This document shows, in pieces, positions 8,298 to 16,249 of a stretch of DNA of 38,463 bases. The translations under genes were made by a program, and so were the position numbers. A model generated the notes under the pieces. It saw only the letters and a program-made list of their open reading frames with translations. It did not search any database and was not told the DNA's origin. Numbering within the stretch: the first letter of the stretch is position 1; every line of letters begins with the position of its first letter. Location of the stretch: contig MOYE01000004.1 of the NCBI GenBank assembly GCA_001899335.1, positions 262,264 through 300,726 of the forward strand, given 5' to 3'. This DNA comes from Candidatus Gastranaerophilus phascolarcticola. Lineage in GTDB: Bacteria > Cyanobacteriota > Vampirovibrionia > Gastranaerophilales > Gastranaerophilaceae.

Positions 8298-10402
8298 TGC
8301 AGTACATTCAATTTTTCGCGCACAAGACTCATTGTGTTGCTGTCGTCGCTATATTGCAGGAATGATTGGTAATTCTTGATTGCCTCTTGATTGTTTCCTT
8401 GTGACTCGTATGCGATACCAAGTGCAAAATAAGCGTATGAGTAAGCAGGGTCAATATCGACAACTTTTTTGAACGCTTTGATTGCCTCCGGTGTATTCTT
8501 TTCTTCCGCGTAAACAAGACCGAGGTTAAACCACGCGTCTGCATAGTTTATGTCTGTCAAAATTGCTTTTTTATAATATGAACTTGCGTTTTTGTTATCG
8601 TGTTGTGAACGGTAAACATTCCCGATTTTTAAAAGAGTTTTTTCATCAGTCGGGTTAAGCCCTAACGCCTCTTTGTATGTCAAAAGCGCAGCGTCAAACT
8701 CTTTATTTTTGTAGCTTTTATCGGCTGCGGTAAGAAGTTTTTGGTATTGTTTGTCAACTTCAGTTTTAGGTGCGTTTTCATCCTCAAAAGTTACGGTAAC
8801 GAGCGAAATATTATCATCTGCGCTGCTTGTGGTTTCGATTGGCGCTGTAATTTCTTCGATTGGTTTTTCGTTGACTTCCTTGTTGTAAGCCTCTGTGATA
8901 AATTCGGCGTATTCATTGCTGTAGTCAAAGTTTGACGGGCTTAGAGAAATAGCTTTTTCATAGTATTCTCCGGCTTTTTGGGTGTCATCCTGTGCACGAT
9001 AAATTCTCGCCATCATATATAAAGGATAACTGTTTTCTTTATCAATTGCAGACGCTTTTTCAAAATACGGCAAGGCTTTTGCCAAATCGTTTCCGTCATA
9101 ATAAATTTTTGCCTGTGTCAAAAGCGCAGCAGTTAAATTTTTACTTACTTCTTCACTAGGTTTAATTTTTAACAATTCCATATACGCGTCAATTGCGGCA
9201 GGATATTTTCCCCAGGCGTGAAGCGCCAATGCTTTATTAAGTTTCAGGTCATAATTATTGGTTTCTGTAAGAAGAATTTCGTTGTAGCCCTGAATAGCTT
9301 TTTCATAATTTTTTTGAATATGATAGGATTCTGCGAGCGCTTTTTTCATTTCAGGGTCGCTCGTGTTTTTTGCAAGCGCAAGCTCAAAATTCTTGACCGC
9401 CTCATCAATTTGGTTTTCGCGTTTCAAAACCATACCGAGATTTTTGTACGCATAACCGTTATCAGGATATTTTTCAATATAAAGTTTATACTGTTTAATA
9501 GCCTCTTCGTTCTGCTGCATGTCTGCAAGAAGGTTTGCATAATCAAAACGGATTACGTTAAGCGCAGGCTCTTGTTCAAAGATTGCAACATATTGCGCAA
9601 GCGCCTTTTCGTTTTCTTCAAGTGCCTGATAACATAACGCCAAAGTTACACGGCAAGAAAGGTTTGTCGGGTTCTTTTCAAGCTCTTTTTGCAAAAAGTC
9701 GATAGATTTTTTATAATCTTTGGTTTTATAAAGCGCAATACCATAGTTTCCGTAGCTGTTGAAATCTTCAGGATTTTTCTTGTAAAGTGATGCAAATTCC
9801 GTAATCGCTTTGTTCACATCGTTTTCAAGCAGGTATGAATTTGCAAGGTTTTCCCGAGCCTCAAAGTGTTCCGGATAAATACTCAGGAAGTATTCGTAAT
9901 TTTTTATTGCGGTTTTATAATCTTTACTCATGTATTGAGCGTTTGCGATATTTAAGTAGTTGAATTTGTAGTCAGGAAAGATTTTTTGCGCCTGTTGATA
10001 ATAAAGGAGAGCCTCTTTGTAATCGCCTTTGTTTTCGTAAATTCCGCCTATACTTATATAAATAAAAGCGTCAGTAGGTTTAAGCTCCATAGCTTTTTTG
10101 TAGGCTTTGAGCGCGGTGTCATAATCTTGTGTATCCGCGTAAAGTCCGGCAAGTTTGGTATAAAGCATTGCCTCGTTAGGGTTGAGATAGATAGCTTGCA
10201 GCAAAGTTTGAATAGCATTGGAGTATTCCTCTTTGTATTCAAGCGCGCAGGCTTTCTGGTAAAGAGCATTGGCTTCCGGCGAAAGACTTGCGAAAGCGGA
10301 ATTAGAACCTAATAGTCCTAAAAGAATAGCCGATATGAGTAAACGCTTTTTCGTAATAACCCTCCTTGTCCGAGAAAATCTCGTATCCCTAAGTAACAAC
10401 AT
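8294..10402 (-). CDS. Exported TPR-repeat protein
   Basis: About 690-700 residues of tandem tetratricopeptide repeats (more than fifteen 34-residue units with the W/L-G-Y-A-F-P pattern, e.g. ALLYYQQAQKIFPDYKFNYL), interrupted by an acidic linker (NEKPIEEITAPIETTSSADD). TPRs are protein-binding scaffolds. A signal peptide, KKRLLISAILLGLLGSNSAFA, directs export, and the coupled lipoprotein gene suggests an envelope complex. The start is unclear. ATG at 10402 lacks an SD and would add about 16 Arg-rich residues partly encoded by a repeat-A fragment. A strong SD (AAGGAGG, 10361-10367) sits six bases before an ACG codon at 10352-10354 that would begin exactly at the signal peptide. The ATG is listed here. 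Confidence 0.85.
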   Translation of the reverse strand: MLLLRDTRFSRTRRVITKKRLLISAILLGLLGSNSAFASLSPEANALYQKACALEYKEEYSNAIQTLLQAIYLNPNEAMLYTKLAGLYADTQDYDTALKAYKKAMELKPTDAFIYISIGGIYENKGDYKEALLYYQQAQKIFPDYKFNYLNIANAQYMSKDYKTAIKNYEYFLSIYPEHFEARENLANSYLLENDVNKAITEFASLYKKNPEDFNSYGNYGIALYKTKDYKKSIDFLQKELEKNPTNLSCRVTLALCYQALEENEKALAQYVAIFEQEPALNVIRFDYANLLADMQQNEEAIKQYKLYIEKYPDNGYAYKNLGMVLKRENQIDEAVKNFELALAKNTSDPEMKKALAESYHIQKNYEKAIQGYNEILLTETNNYDLKLNKALALHAWGKYPAAIDAYMELLKIKPSEEVSKNLTAALLTQAKIYYDGNDLAKALPYFEKASAIDKENSYPLYMMARIYRAQDDTQKAGEYYEKAISLSPSNFDYSNEYAEFITEAYNKEVNEKPIEEITAPIETTSSADDNISLVTVTFEDENAPKTEVDKQYQKLLTAADKSYKNKEFDAALLTYKEALGLNPTDEKTLLKIGNVYRSQHDNKNASSYYKKAILTDINYADAWFNLGLVYAEEKNTPEAIKAFKKVVDIDPAYSYAYFALGIAYESQGNNQEAIKNYQSFLQYSDDSNTMSLVREKLNVLQ
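10368..10383 (+). repeat. Fragment of repeat family A (A4)
   Basis: The 16 bases GTCCGAGAAAATCTCG are identical to the left edge of copy A1 (872-887). The rest of the repeat is absent. The fragment lies across the start region of the TPR gene, just upstream of its SD, so a past insertion or recombination may have reshaped that gene's translation start. It is short, so chance is not excluded, but this edge is otherwise found only in the full copies. Confidence 0.5.
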
Positions 10403-10562
10403 CTTATCAAAAAACATAAATTCTGTAAAGTAAAAAGGGTTGAAAATCGAGGGCAATAGGCATAAAATAAAATTGTTACAAAAATTTACACGCGGGGAGG
10501 CAAATATAGCGCAATTTTCATGATTGAGGGGTTTTATGACACTAGCCAAAGTTATATTTTCA

Positions 10563-10571
10563 TGATATAAT
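10563..10571 (+). promoter_or_regulatory. Extended -10 promoter (TGATATAAT) of a small gene
   Basis: TGATATAAT precedes the 52-residue gene by 35 bases. The preceding TTTTCA is shared with a near-identical element before the sensor-kinase gene (TTTTCATGATATGAT, 24857-24871). No convincing -35 was found. Confidence 0.5.
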
Positions 10572-10606
10572 GGGCTCTGTGAAGGCGAAGTGGAAGGAGT
10601 TACATT

Positions 10607-10765
10607 ATGGGGACTACTGAAACAATCGAAACTAAAAAAATCAAGAAATCAAAATTCAACGATGAATTTGAGAATTACTTGAAAAACCAATGCCTCAAAA
10701 CAACATTCAATGGGTCTGAATTAGAAACATTCTCATGGTATCGTAAGGTGTTAGGTTTGGCTTAA
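10607..10765 (+). CDS. Small hypothetical protein, 52 residues
   Basis: ATG at 10607 is preceded by AAGGAG with seven bases between, and by an extended -10 promoter, so expression is plausible despite the size. The protein begins MGTTETIETKKIKKSKFNDE and ends WYRKVLGLA. It is charged and probably helical, with no signal peptide. No family is recognised. Repeat A2 begins three bases after its stop codon. Confidence 0.6.
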   Translation: MGTTETIETKKIKKSKFNDEFENYLKNQCLKTTFNGSELETFSWYRKVLGLA

Positions 10766-10767
10766 AT

Positions 10768-10885
10768 GCCCGAGAAAGACTCGCGATAAGAAACGTGAGC
10801 GAGTCTTTAGAGTGGCGTATGAGACAGCGAAGCCACGGGTTGGCACACGTGAGTGTGGCAAGCAGGTGGCGAAGAACTGCTTTAT
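10768..10885 (+). repeat. Structured repeat family A, copy A2
   Basis: A 118-base copy. Helix 1 pairs AAAGACTCGC (10775-10784) with GCGAGTCTTT (10799-10808). Helix 2 pairs GCCAC (10832-10836) with GTGGC (10866-10870) around an inner hairpin (TTGGCACAC / GTGTGGCAA, one mismatch). Both helices differ in sequence from copies A1 and A3 but keep pairing. The unpaired blocks GAGTGGCGTATGAGACAGCG and GAAGAACTGCTTTAT match the other copies. It lies between the 3' end of the 52-residue gene and the 3' end of the nuclease gene. Confidence 0.85.
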
Positions 10886-10939
10886 CCTTAGGTCTTTTAG
10901 TAAAAAGGTATAATGAAGGCACTATAATTTATAGTGTCT

Positions 10940-11374
10940 TTATTTATAATTCAAACATCCGCCGGAATTTTTAAGGTTTTCGTTGACGTTGAGTGTGTCA
11001 AAATACAAAATCCCCAATGCTCTTCCATAAATATCAATACCTTTAAATTCTAAATAAGTTCCATTAGATTTATTATTATCATAAAGGTTTTGAAGATATT
11101 TTTTAGAGTCAAGCCCTGCGGCAATAACGTCATCAATAGATTTGTGGTTGCAGTAAGCCTGTTTGTAAGCTCTGTGAATTTTAGATGTTTCGTAACAGTC
11201 AATGTCTATTAGTCTGATTTTAAATGGTTTATTTTTATCAATTTTAGCTTCTACGGTGTCGCCGTCGTAGATTTTAGTAATTTCTATAGGGATTCGTGTG
11301 TCCGCCAAAGAGCCTCCGCCGGCGGCTAGAAACATTAATAATAGTGCTGTTAAAGAACTTTTTCGTTTTTTCAT
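10940..11374 (-). CDS. Exported SNase-like (thermonuclease) protein
   Basis: 144 residues from the ATG at 11374; an upstream in-frame start (11416) would add 14 residues before the signal peptide. MKKRKSSLTALLLMFLAAGG is a signal sequence, with likely cleavage before DTRIP. The staphylococcal-nuclease OB fold follows: KIYDGDTVEA (calcium-site Asp residues), RLIDIDCYET (Arg54, Asp59, Glu62, matching the family RLxGIDxPE block except that Pro is Tyr), and IYGRALGILYF with the second catalytic Arg118. These residues hydrolyse DNA or RNA outside the cytoplasm, so activity is plausible. Repeat A2 lies downstream of its stop. Confidence 0.85.
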   Translation of the reverse strand: MKKRKSSLTALLLMFLAAGGGSLADTRIPIEITKIYDGDTVEAKIDKNKPFKIRLIDIDCYETSKIHRAYKQAYCNHKSIDDVIAAGLDSKKYLQNLYDNNKSNGTYLEFKGIDIYGRALGILYFDTLNVNENLKNSGGCLNYK

Positions 11375-11482
11375 ACAAATTATCCATTCTAAAAAGTACA
11401 ACAATAAGCCTATCAATTAGACATATTAAATACTATAAATCAGACATAAAATAAGTCAATGGTAAGACGACAGGAAAAAGAA

Positions 11483-11800
11483 ATGAAGAAATCTCTAACA
11501 CAAAGAGGTAATGGTTGGGCTTTAATCGTTCCAAAAGATATAATCAAATTATTAGCAATAGACCCGCAAACTGCAAAGTTGAAATTTGAGTTTAAAGATA
11601 AGGTTTTGCATATTTCAGAGATTTCTCCGGATAATCCTGATTTCGAAAAATGTCTTGTTAGAAAATTTAGTAAAAAGGATTCAAGTTGGACATTGTACAT
11701 GTCTAATCCGATAATTGGATTGCTCAAGATTGACCCTGCAATAGATGAATTAGAAATTGATGTTGACGGTCAGGTGCTTATAATCAAGAAAGCTGATTAG
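11483..11800 (+). CDS. Double SpoVT/AbrB-like DNA-binding protein
   Basis: 105 residues from ATG 11483, which has AGGAAAAAG upstream; an in-frame ATG at 11459 has no SD. Two similar swapped-hairpin units are visible: TQRGNGWALIVPKDIIKLLA with a following hydrophobic strand KVLHI, and KDSSWTLYMSNPIIGLLKI with QVLIIKK. Each fits the AbrB/MazE fold, which normally dimerises to bind DNA; here the two halves lie in one chain. It could act as an antitoxin-type or transition-state regulator. It is followed after four bases by an XRE gene and is probably co-transcribed with it. Confidence 0.75.
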   Translation: MKKSLTQRGNGWALIVPKDIIKLLAIDPQTAKLKFEFKDKVLHISEISPDNPDFEKCLVRKFSKKDSSWTLYMSNPIIGLLKIDPAIDELEIDVDGQVLIIKKAD

Positions 11801-11804
11801 CTTT

Positions 11805-12080
11805 ATGCAACAGGCAAACGATAACAATTTAAAATTTAGAAAAGTTGTTGGAGAGATTTTCAAAGAGGTTAGAGAAAACCATGTTGATAGCTCTCTTAAT
11901 AATTTTGCCCGTTCGTATGGTCTTGACCGTGGAAATTTAAGTAAAATTGAACGCGGAATTATTGGTTGTCAACTTGCCACAGCTTGGAAAATTTCCGAAG
12001 CCTGCGGTATAAAATTATCCGAAGTAATAAAATTAGCAGAAGATAGACTTGGAGAAACCTTTAAACTTATTGACGAATAA
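11805..12080 (+). CDS. XRE-family helix-turn-helix regulator
   Basis: 91 residues with a phage-repressor type HTH: FARSYGLDRGNLSKIERG forms the turn and recognition helix (about residues 38-55), followed by TAWKISEACGIKLSEVIKLA as helices 4-5. The start lies four bases after the AbrB-like stop with little SD, suggesting translational coupling. The pair probably forms an autoregulatory unit controlling the two small genes downstream, up to the terminator at 12637. Confidence 0.85.
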   Translation: MQQANDNNLKFRKVVGEIFKEVRENHVDSSLNNFARSYGLDRGNLSKIERGIIGCQLATAWKISEACGIKLSEVIKLAEDRLGETFKLIDE

Positions 12081-12173
12081 GTCTTGTAAATTTATGTAAC
12101 GATTTCCCCTTTTCTTTAAAGTTTCTTTTTTTGTCTGCCGATATTTAGCACAGGTAAATAAGGAGTGTTTGAT

Positions 12174-12389
12174 ATGACAGACAAAAAAGTTTTAGACATG
12201 GAAGATTTGATGTTAGATTACGGGGAAATGACAAGTTTTGATTTTGATTCAGCTACTTATAAAGAGGTGAAAGCAATTCAGGATTTGGAAGACGAGGCTT
12301 ACACAAAAGCTCCTGTAGCTTTTAAATATGGTAAGTTTGATTTGGTGGATATGTTTCACGCTTTCATTTCCGAAAAACAGTGTGATTAA
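12174..12389 (+). CDS. Small acidic hypothetical protein, 71 residues
   Basis: ATG at 12174 is chosen because AAGGAG (12160-12165) lies eight bases upstream; an in-frame GTG at 12165 overlaps that SD and is rejected. The protein starts MTDKKVLDMEDLMLDYGEMT, is strongly acidic, and has no membrane segment or Cys cluster. No family is recognised. Its size and charge resemble small phage or antitoxin-like accessory proteins, but no function is assigned. Confidence 0.7.
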   Translation: MTDKKVLDMEDLMLDYGEMTSFDFDSATYKEVKAIQDLEDEAYTKAPVAFKYGKFDLVDMFHAFISEKQCD

Positions 12390-12422
12390 GCTATACTGTC
12401 TATTTTAGATTAGGAGGTAAAT

Positions 12423-12632
12423 GTGAACGAGAAGGAATTGTTCGAAAATCTTTGTCTCTCACCTTCCTGGCAAGAAAAGGAACCGGAAGTTCCGTTTGTC
12501 AGACAGAACAAAGATATGGCAACATTGTTGTCTGAACTTGAAGAAATCAAAGATTATATTCAAGAGGTCAAAGAAAAACAATGGCATCTTGCGAATTTAA
12601 TGAGATTTCATCAAGAGGGGTTTAGTAAATAA
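12423..12632 (+). CDS. Small coiled-coil hypothetical protein, 69 residues (GTG start)
   Basis: Starts at GTG 12423. The SD TAGGAGG is four to five bases upstream, and the overlapping ATG (12421) would stop at once. After a polar N-terminus, residues 31-58 form a heptad-like helix (MATLLSELEEIKDYIQEVKE). No family is recognised. It is the last gene before a strong terminator and likely part of the AbrB/XRE unit. Confidence 0.7.
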   Translation: MNEKELFENLCLSPSWQEKEPEVPFVRQNKDMATLLSELEEIKDYIQEVKEKQWHLANLMRFHQEGFSK

Positions 12633-12636
12633 GTAT

Positions 12637-12670
12637 AGCCTGCGGGAAATCCCGCAGGCTTTTATTTTTT
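12637..12670 (+). terminator. Rho-independent terminator
   Basis: AGCCTGCGGG pairs perfectly with CCCGCAGGCT around an AAAT loop and is followed by TTTATTTTTT. It begins five bases after the stop of the 69-residue gene, closing the AbrB/XRE unit. Confidence 0.95.
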
Positions 12671-13033
12671 AATCATGCCCTTTGTTGTGTGCGGGTTTCA
12701 CAAAATATGCTTTTATGTCAATCATGAAAACCCTGATTTTTTACGTTATTTAATTAAGTTTTCTTCATTAAAATTGTAAATATTTTTTTTGCTCTCTTGT
12801 TTCAAAGGGCATGGGCAATTGTAACAAATTTTCGCGCTTTTGTTACTTGATAATCTCAATCGATAGATTTAGATTTAATACTGTGAGGAGCAGGATTTAA
12901 AAACACGAAAGAAATAGAGGTGATGGCATAATTTAAACTTGGGAGAAGCAAAATAGGCTCAAGGAGTTTGGAAAAGAAAAAAAAGACGTAGTTTAGGTGA
13001 AAGAGATTGATTAGGGAATTTTTTTAAAGATTT
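12671..13033 (+). other. 363-base gene-free region with two inverted repeats
   Basis: No convincing coding frame was seen. Two dyads are visible: CATGCCCTTTG (12674-12684) with CAAAGGGCATG (12803-12813), an 11-base perfect inverted repeat spanning about 140 bases; and GTAACAAA (12821-12828) with TTTGTTAC (12839-12846). From about 12875 to 13010 the plus strand is strikingly purine-rich. It may hold a small RNA or decayed element, plus the anmK promoter; no known RNA family is recognised. Confidence 0.5.
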
Positions 13034-14158
13034 ATGTGTGAACTGGAAACTAAAAAGATTATAGGTTTAATGTCGGGGACTTCCTGTGATAGTATTGATG
13101 CGGGTTTATGTTTGGTACATCCTGATTTGAGTTGCGAATTGGTCGCAGGGATAAATTATAAGTATCCGGTGCACATTAGAGAAAAGATTTTTCAGATGTT
13201 TAGGGGAGAAAGTTCTATCAAGGACATTTGTCAGATGAACTTTGCGATTGGGGAATGTTTCGCAAATGCTTGCGATATTTTAATTTCAGAACATGGGAAA
13301 CCTGACTTGATAGCAAGTCATGGACAGACTGTATTTCACAGTCCGAAAGAGGAGAAGTTGGATGGTGTATCCTTAAAAAGTACGCTGCAAATCGGTGAAA
13401 GTTCTGTCATCTCTGAAAAAACGGGATGTATGGTCGTTTCAAATTTTAGAGAGGCAGACATTGCAGCGGGCGGGGAGGGCGCACCTTTGGTGTGTTTTGC
13501 TGATGAAAAGTGGTTTAAACCTTTAAGGAAAAATGTATTAGTACAGAATATCGGCGGGATTTCCAATGTTACTGTGGTGACACGCGAAAACGATACTTTC
13601 GGGTTTGACACGGGACTTGGAAACATAATGATTGATTACTGTATGAATAAGTTTTTCAATAAGCCTTACGATGAGGATGGCAAAGTCGCGCACGAAGGGG
13701 TGATTGACGACGGCTGGCTGAATTTATTATTACAGGACGACTACTACTTAAAAGAGCCGCCTAAAACAACCGGGAGAGAATACTTTTCAAACTTTTATAT
13801 TGAAAACGCTCTTCGTTATGCGCCAACTGATAAAAAAGATATTATTGCTACGGCAACTGCTTTAACGGCAAGAACAATTGTCGACGCTTACGAAAGATTT
13901 ATTTTCCCTCAAATCGCGGTTGATGAAGTAATCATCGGCGGCGGCGGGGCTTATAACCCTGAATTAATGCGCTTAATTAGAAAATATTTACCCGCTGAAA
14001 TTGAGCTTAAAACGCATGAGGATTACAAGATTTCGAATAATTTTAAGGAAGTTATGGCATTTGCGCTTTTGGGGTATTGCAAATATTACGGAATCCCGTC
14101 AAATCTTCCGAGCTGCACGGGGGCAAAAAAGAGGGTTGTCCTCGGTAAAATAAGTTAA
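13034..14158 (+). CDS. anmK: Anhydro-N-acetylmuramic acid kinase
   Basis: 374 residues, the usual length. AnmK opens and phosphorylates 1,6-anhydroMurNAc released from peptidoglycan, feeding it back as MurNAc-6-phosphate. The motifs are clear: IGLMSGTSCDSIDAG near the N-terminus (phosphate loop), ASHGQTVFHSP, LQIGESSVISEKTG, NFREADIAAGGEGAPLV (with the catalytic Asp in READIA), QNIGGISNVT, and FDTGLGNIMID. The SD before the ATG is weak. No MurQ or NagZ gene is adjacent. It links to other envelope-turnover genes in this window. Confidence 0.95.
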   Translation: MCELETKKIIGLMSGTSCDSIDAGLCLVHPDLSCELVAGINYKYPVHIREKIFQMFRGESSIKDICQMNFAIGECFANACDILISEHGKPDLIASHGQTVFHSPKEEKLDGVSLKSTLQIGESSVISEKTGCMVVSNFREADIAAGGEGAPLVCFADEKWFKPLRKNVLVQNIGGISNVTVVTRENDTFGFDTGLGNIMIDYCMNKFFNKPYDEDGKVAHEGVIDDGWLNLLLQDDYYLKEPPKTTGREYFSNFYIENALRYAPTDKKDIIATATALTARTIVDAYERFIFPQIAVDEVIIGGGGAYNPELMRLIRKYLPAEIELKTHEDYKISNNFKEVMAFALLGYCKYYGIPSNLPSCTGAKKRVVLGKIS

Positions 14159-14165
14159 TATTATT

Positions 14166-14284
14166 AGCTCCTGACAAATTCTATGCAATTGTAATCAACA
14201 ATTGCAGAATTTGAAACGTCGCTGACGTAGTGTTTCGCGCCCTGCCCGTAGTGCTCACGCACCACGGCACTGGCGCTGCACCGG
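14166..14284 (+). repeat. Structured repeat family B, copy B1
   Basis: About 119 bases related to 22311-22430. Helix 1 pairs CAAATTC (14175-14181) with GAATTTG (14207-14213) and, inside, TGCAATTG (14184-14191) with CAATTGCA (14199-14206). A conserved ACGTC-GCT-GACGT hairpin follows. An outer helix pairs GCGCC (14237-14241) with GGCGC (14272-14276), enclosing CCGTAGTGC / GCACCACGG with one mismatch. It lies just after the anmK stop. Confidence 0.8.
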
Positions 14285-14324
14285 CTGACGCATATTAAGG
14301 ATTGTAACGAATATAAAAAACGCT

Positions 14325-14340
14325 GAAATCCGTTGATTTC
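14325..14340 (+). promoter_or_regulatory. Small dyad upstream of the coiled-coil gene
   Basis: GAAATC-CGTT-GATTTC forms a 6-base hairpin or operator-like dyad about 45 bases before the ATG at 14387. Its function is unknown. Confidence 0.3.
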
Positions 14341-14386
14341 AAAACTCTTTATATATTAGAGAGCAAAAAAACGGAGAGCTTATAAC

Positions 14387-16249
14387 ATGAGTATGTTCAG
14401 CGTGGATATTAATTCGGCAAACGGCGCGAATTATATACGTCCTAAGAAAGGCGCAAACAAAAAAGTTGCGACTCAGCAAGCTCCTGTTGACATGACAAAA
14501 AACGGCTCCGTTTTTAACGACCCTAATATTTTTTCTGCAGAACCTACCACTCAAACTTCAACAACTGTAAGAACCTCAAGACGCACATCACAAGGTGCTC
14601 AACGTGGTGGAAACAGTATTTTTAACGGTCAAATGAACTTTGTATCAGGCGGTAACAGTGGTTCCGGTTCTTCTTCCGGTATTAATTCACTTACAGCCGG
14701 TCTTGATCCTTCAATTATGGGTGGTCATGACGTTGGCGGCGGTGACGATTTGGGAATCGGAAGAGACGCAGGCAAAGGTCGTGAAGCTGCAAAAGAATTG
14801 AAAGAACAAACTTCTGATTTAAAAGGTGGAATTCATGATGTTGAAAGCCGCGAAGATCAGGCTGCATCTATCAGTAAGAAAAGTAAAAAATTACAAGCAT
14901 CAATAAAGAAAACAGATGATAAGTTTAAAGAAAAAGACGCAAAACAAAAGGCGGAATTCAAAAAATTGGAAGATGAACGCCGTTCTGTTATGCGTGAAAT
15001 GGATGATGCAAATAAATCAATAGAAGAATACTCAAATGAATTAGAAGCTGAAATCGAATCAGGTTCAGGAAATTTCGAAAAAATTGCTTCATTAAGAAGT
15101 GCTATCCGTGAAAAAAGCTCTACAATCACAATTGGAAATTCCAGAATTAACGTTATTGGCCGCTCTTCCAAAGCGTTAGTTAATGAAATGGCAAGAACTT
15201 CCAAAACTTATGTAAAAACAAACAAAGCTCACCAAAAAGATTTAGACAAAAACCAAACAAAACTTGAAAAGACTCTTGAAGTCGCAGCTGATATTCAGGA
15301 AATTTCACAAATTGTTGAAACAACCGGTGCGATTATTGAAAACTTAGGACGTGTCTTTAAGGCTTGTGCCGGTATTCCGTTTGTTGGTGCGGCGTTAGCA
15401 GCAGCCGGAGCTGTAATGGAACCTATTGGTACAACCGGTAAAACTGTAGGTCAATGGGGTAAAACAGCAGCACAAATTACTCAAACGGTAGCTTATGCAT
15501 CAGCCGGCATGGTTCAACAAGCATTTATGTCAGCAGCGAGTGCATTACAATCCGGAATGTCAGCGGTTGCATCTACAAAAGAAATGACTTCTGAATGGAA
15601 AAACTTAGATCAGGAATTAAAACAGGTTCAAGTTGACGCTGCTCAGGCTAAAGCTGACAGAGCCGCGGCTAAGGCTGATAAGGCTATAGATAATATGAAA
15701 GAAAAAACCGGTGTTGACTTAAGAAGTACAGATGAAACTAAGGTTGGTGAAAATATTGAGAAAGCTATGGCTGAAGATAAGAGTTCTTTTGTTGAAGAAT
15801 GGAATGATACAGGAAAGAAAATAGACAAGGCGGCAGATGCAGAGGCTAAACTAGAACAAAAACAAGCTGAACTTGATAAAATAAAACAAGAAAAAGCCGA
15901 CAAAGCTCAAGCGAAAGCCGATGCTAAAGCCGCTAAAAAAGCTGATAAAAAGGGTGAAACAAAAACAAATGCTGATAAAAAAGCAGACGCTGCAGCAGAT
16001 AAGAAAGCTGAAACTAAAGCCAAATCAAAAATCAAACAAATTCTTGCAAAAGACGGAATGGCAATGGTTGGACAGGCTTTAACCCTTGCCGGTTCAATCT
16101 GCGCAATGACTCAATCAAACAAGTCTGAGGGTACTACTCATAAACATAGTGATTTCCAAGTTTCTGCAAGAGCTCAAAAAATCGTTGCCCAAACAATGAA
16201 AAGAATGGGATATACTCGACCGGGTATGTTTAAAGTTAGTACCAGATAA
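14387..16249 (+). CDS. Large Ala/Lys-rich coiled-coil protein with central hydrophobic region
   Basis: 620 residues with no recognised family; GGAGAG precedes the ATG. Order: a polar leader (MSMFSVDINSANGANYIRPK), a Ser/Gly/Thr-rich low-complexity region (about 50-110), long coiled coils (about 140-320), a hydrophobic Ala/Gly-rich region (about 325-395, including FVGAALAAAGAVMEPIG and QQAFMSAASALQSGMSAVAS), then further coiled coil with KAD/AKA repeats (about 415-545) and a basic tail. Coiled coil around a central hydrophobic hairpin recalls type III translocators, but no sequence motif supports that. There is no N-terminal signal peptide. Repeat A3 begins at its stop codon. Confidence 0.75.
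   Translation: MSMFSVDINSANGANYIRPKKGANKKVATQQAPVDMTKNGSVFNDPNIFSAEPTTQTSTTVRTSRRTSQGAQRGGNSIFNGQMNFVSGGNSGSGSSSGINSLTAGLDPSIMGGHDVGGGDDLGIGRDAGKGREAAKELKEQTSDLKGGIHDVESREDQAASISKKSKKLQASIKKTDDKFKEKDAKQKAEFKKLEDERRSVMREMDDANKSIEEYSNELEAEIESGSGNFEKIASLRSAIREKSSTITIGNSRINVIGRSSKALVNEMARTSKTYVKTNKAHQKDLDKNQTKLEKTLEVAADIQEISQIVETTGAIIENLGRVFKACAGIPFVGAALAAAGAVMEPIGTTGKTVGQWGKTAAQITQTVAYASAGMVQQAFMSAASALQSGMSAVASTKEMTSEWKNLDQELKQVQVDAAQAKADRAAAKADKAIDNMKEKTGVDLRSTDETKVGENIEKAMAEDKSSFVEEWNDTGKKIDKAADAEAKLEQKQAELDKIKQEKADKAQAKADAKAAKKADKKGETKTNADKKADAAADKKAETKAKSKIKQILAKDGMAMVGQALTLAGSICAMTQSNKSEGTTHKHSDFQVSARAQKIVAQTMKRMGYTRPGMFKVSTR

Noticed and set aside
9218..9637. 139-codon open frame on the plus strand inside the TPR gene
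   Set aside because: It is antisense to a clear TPR coding region, has no SD or domain, and is Phe/Ile/Val-rich as expected for a shadow frame.
10549..10549. Far upstream TTG start for the TPR protein
   Set aside because: It would add about 49-65 residues before the signal peptide, without an SD and across promoter-like intergenic sequence.
14387..16249. Type III secretion translocator (IpaB/SipB-like)
   Set aside because: Coiled coil around a hydrophobic centre is suggestive, but no specific motif and no secretion genes are nearby.
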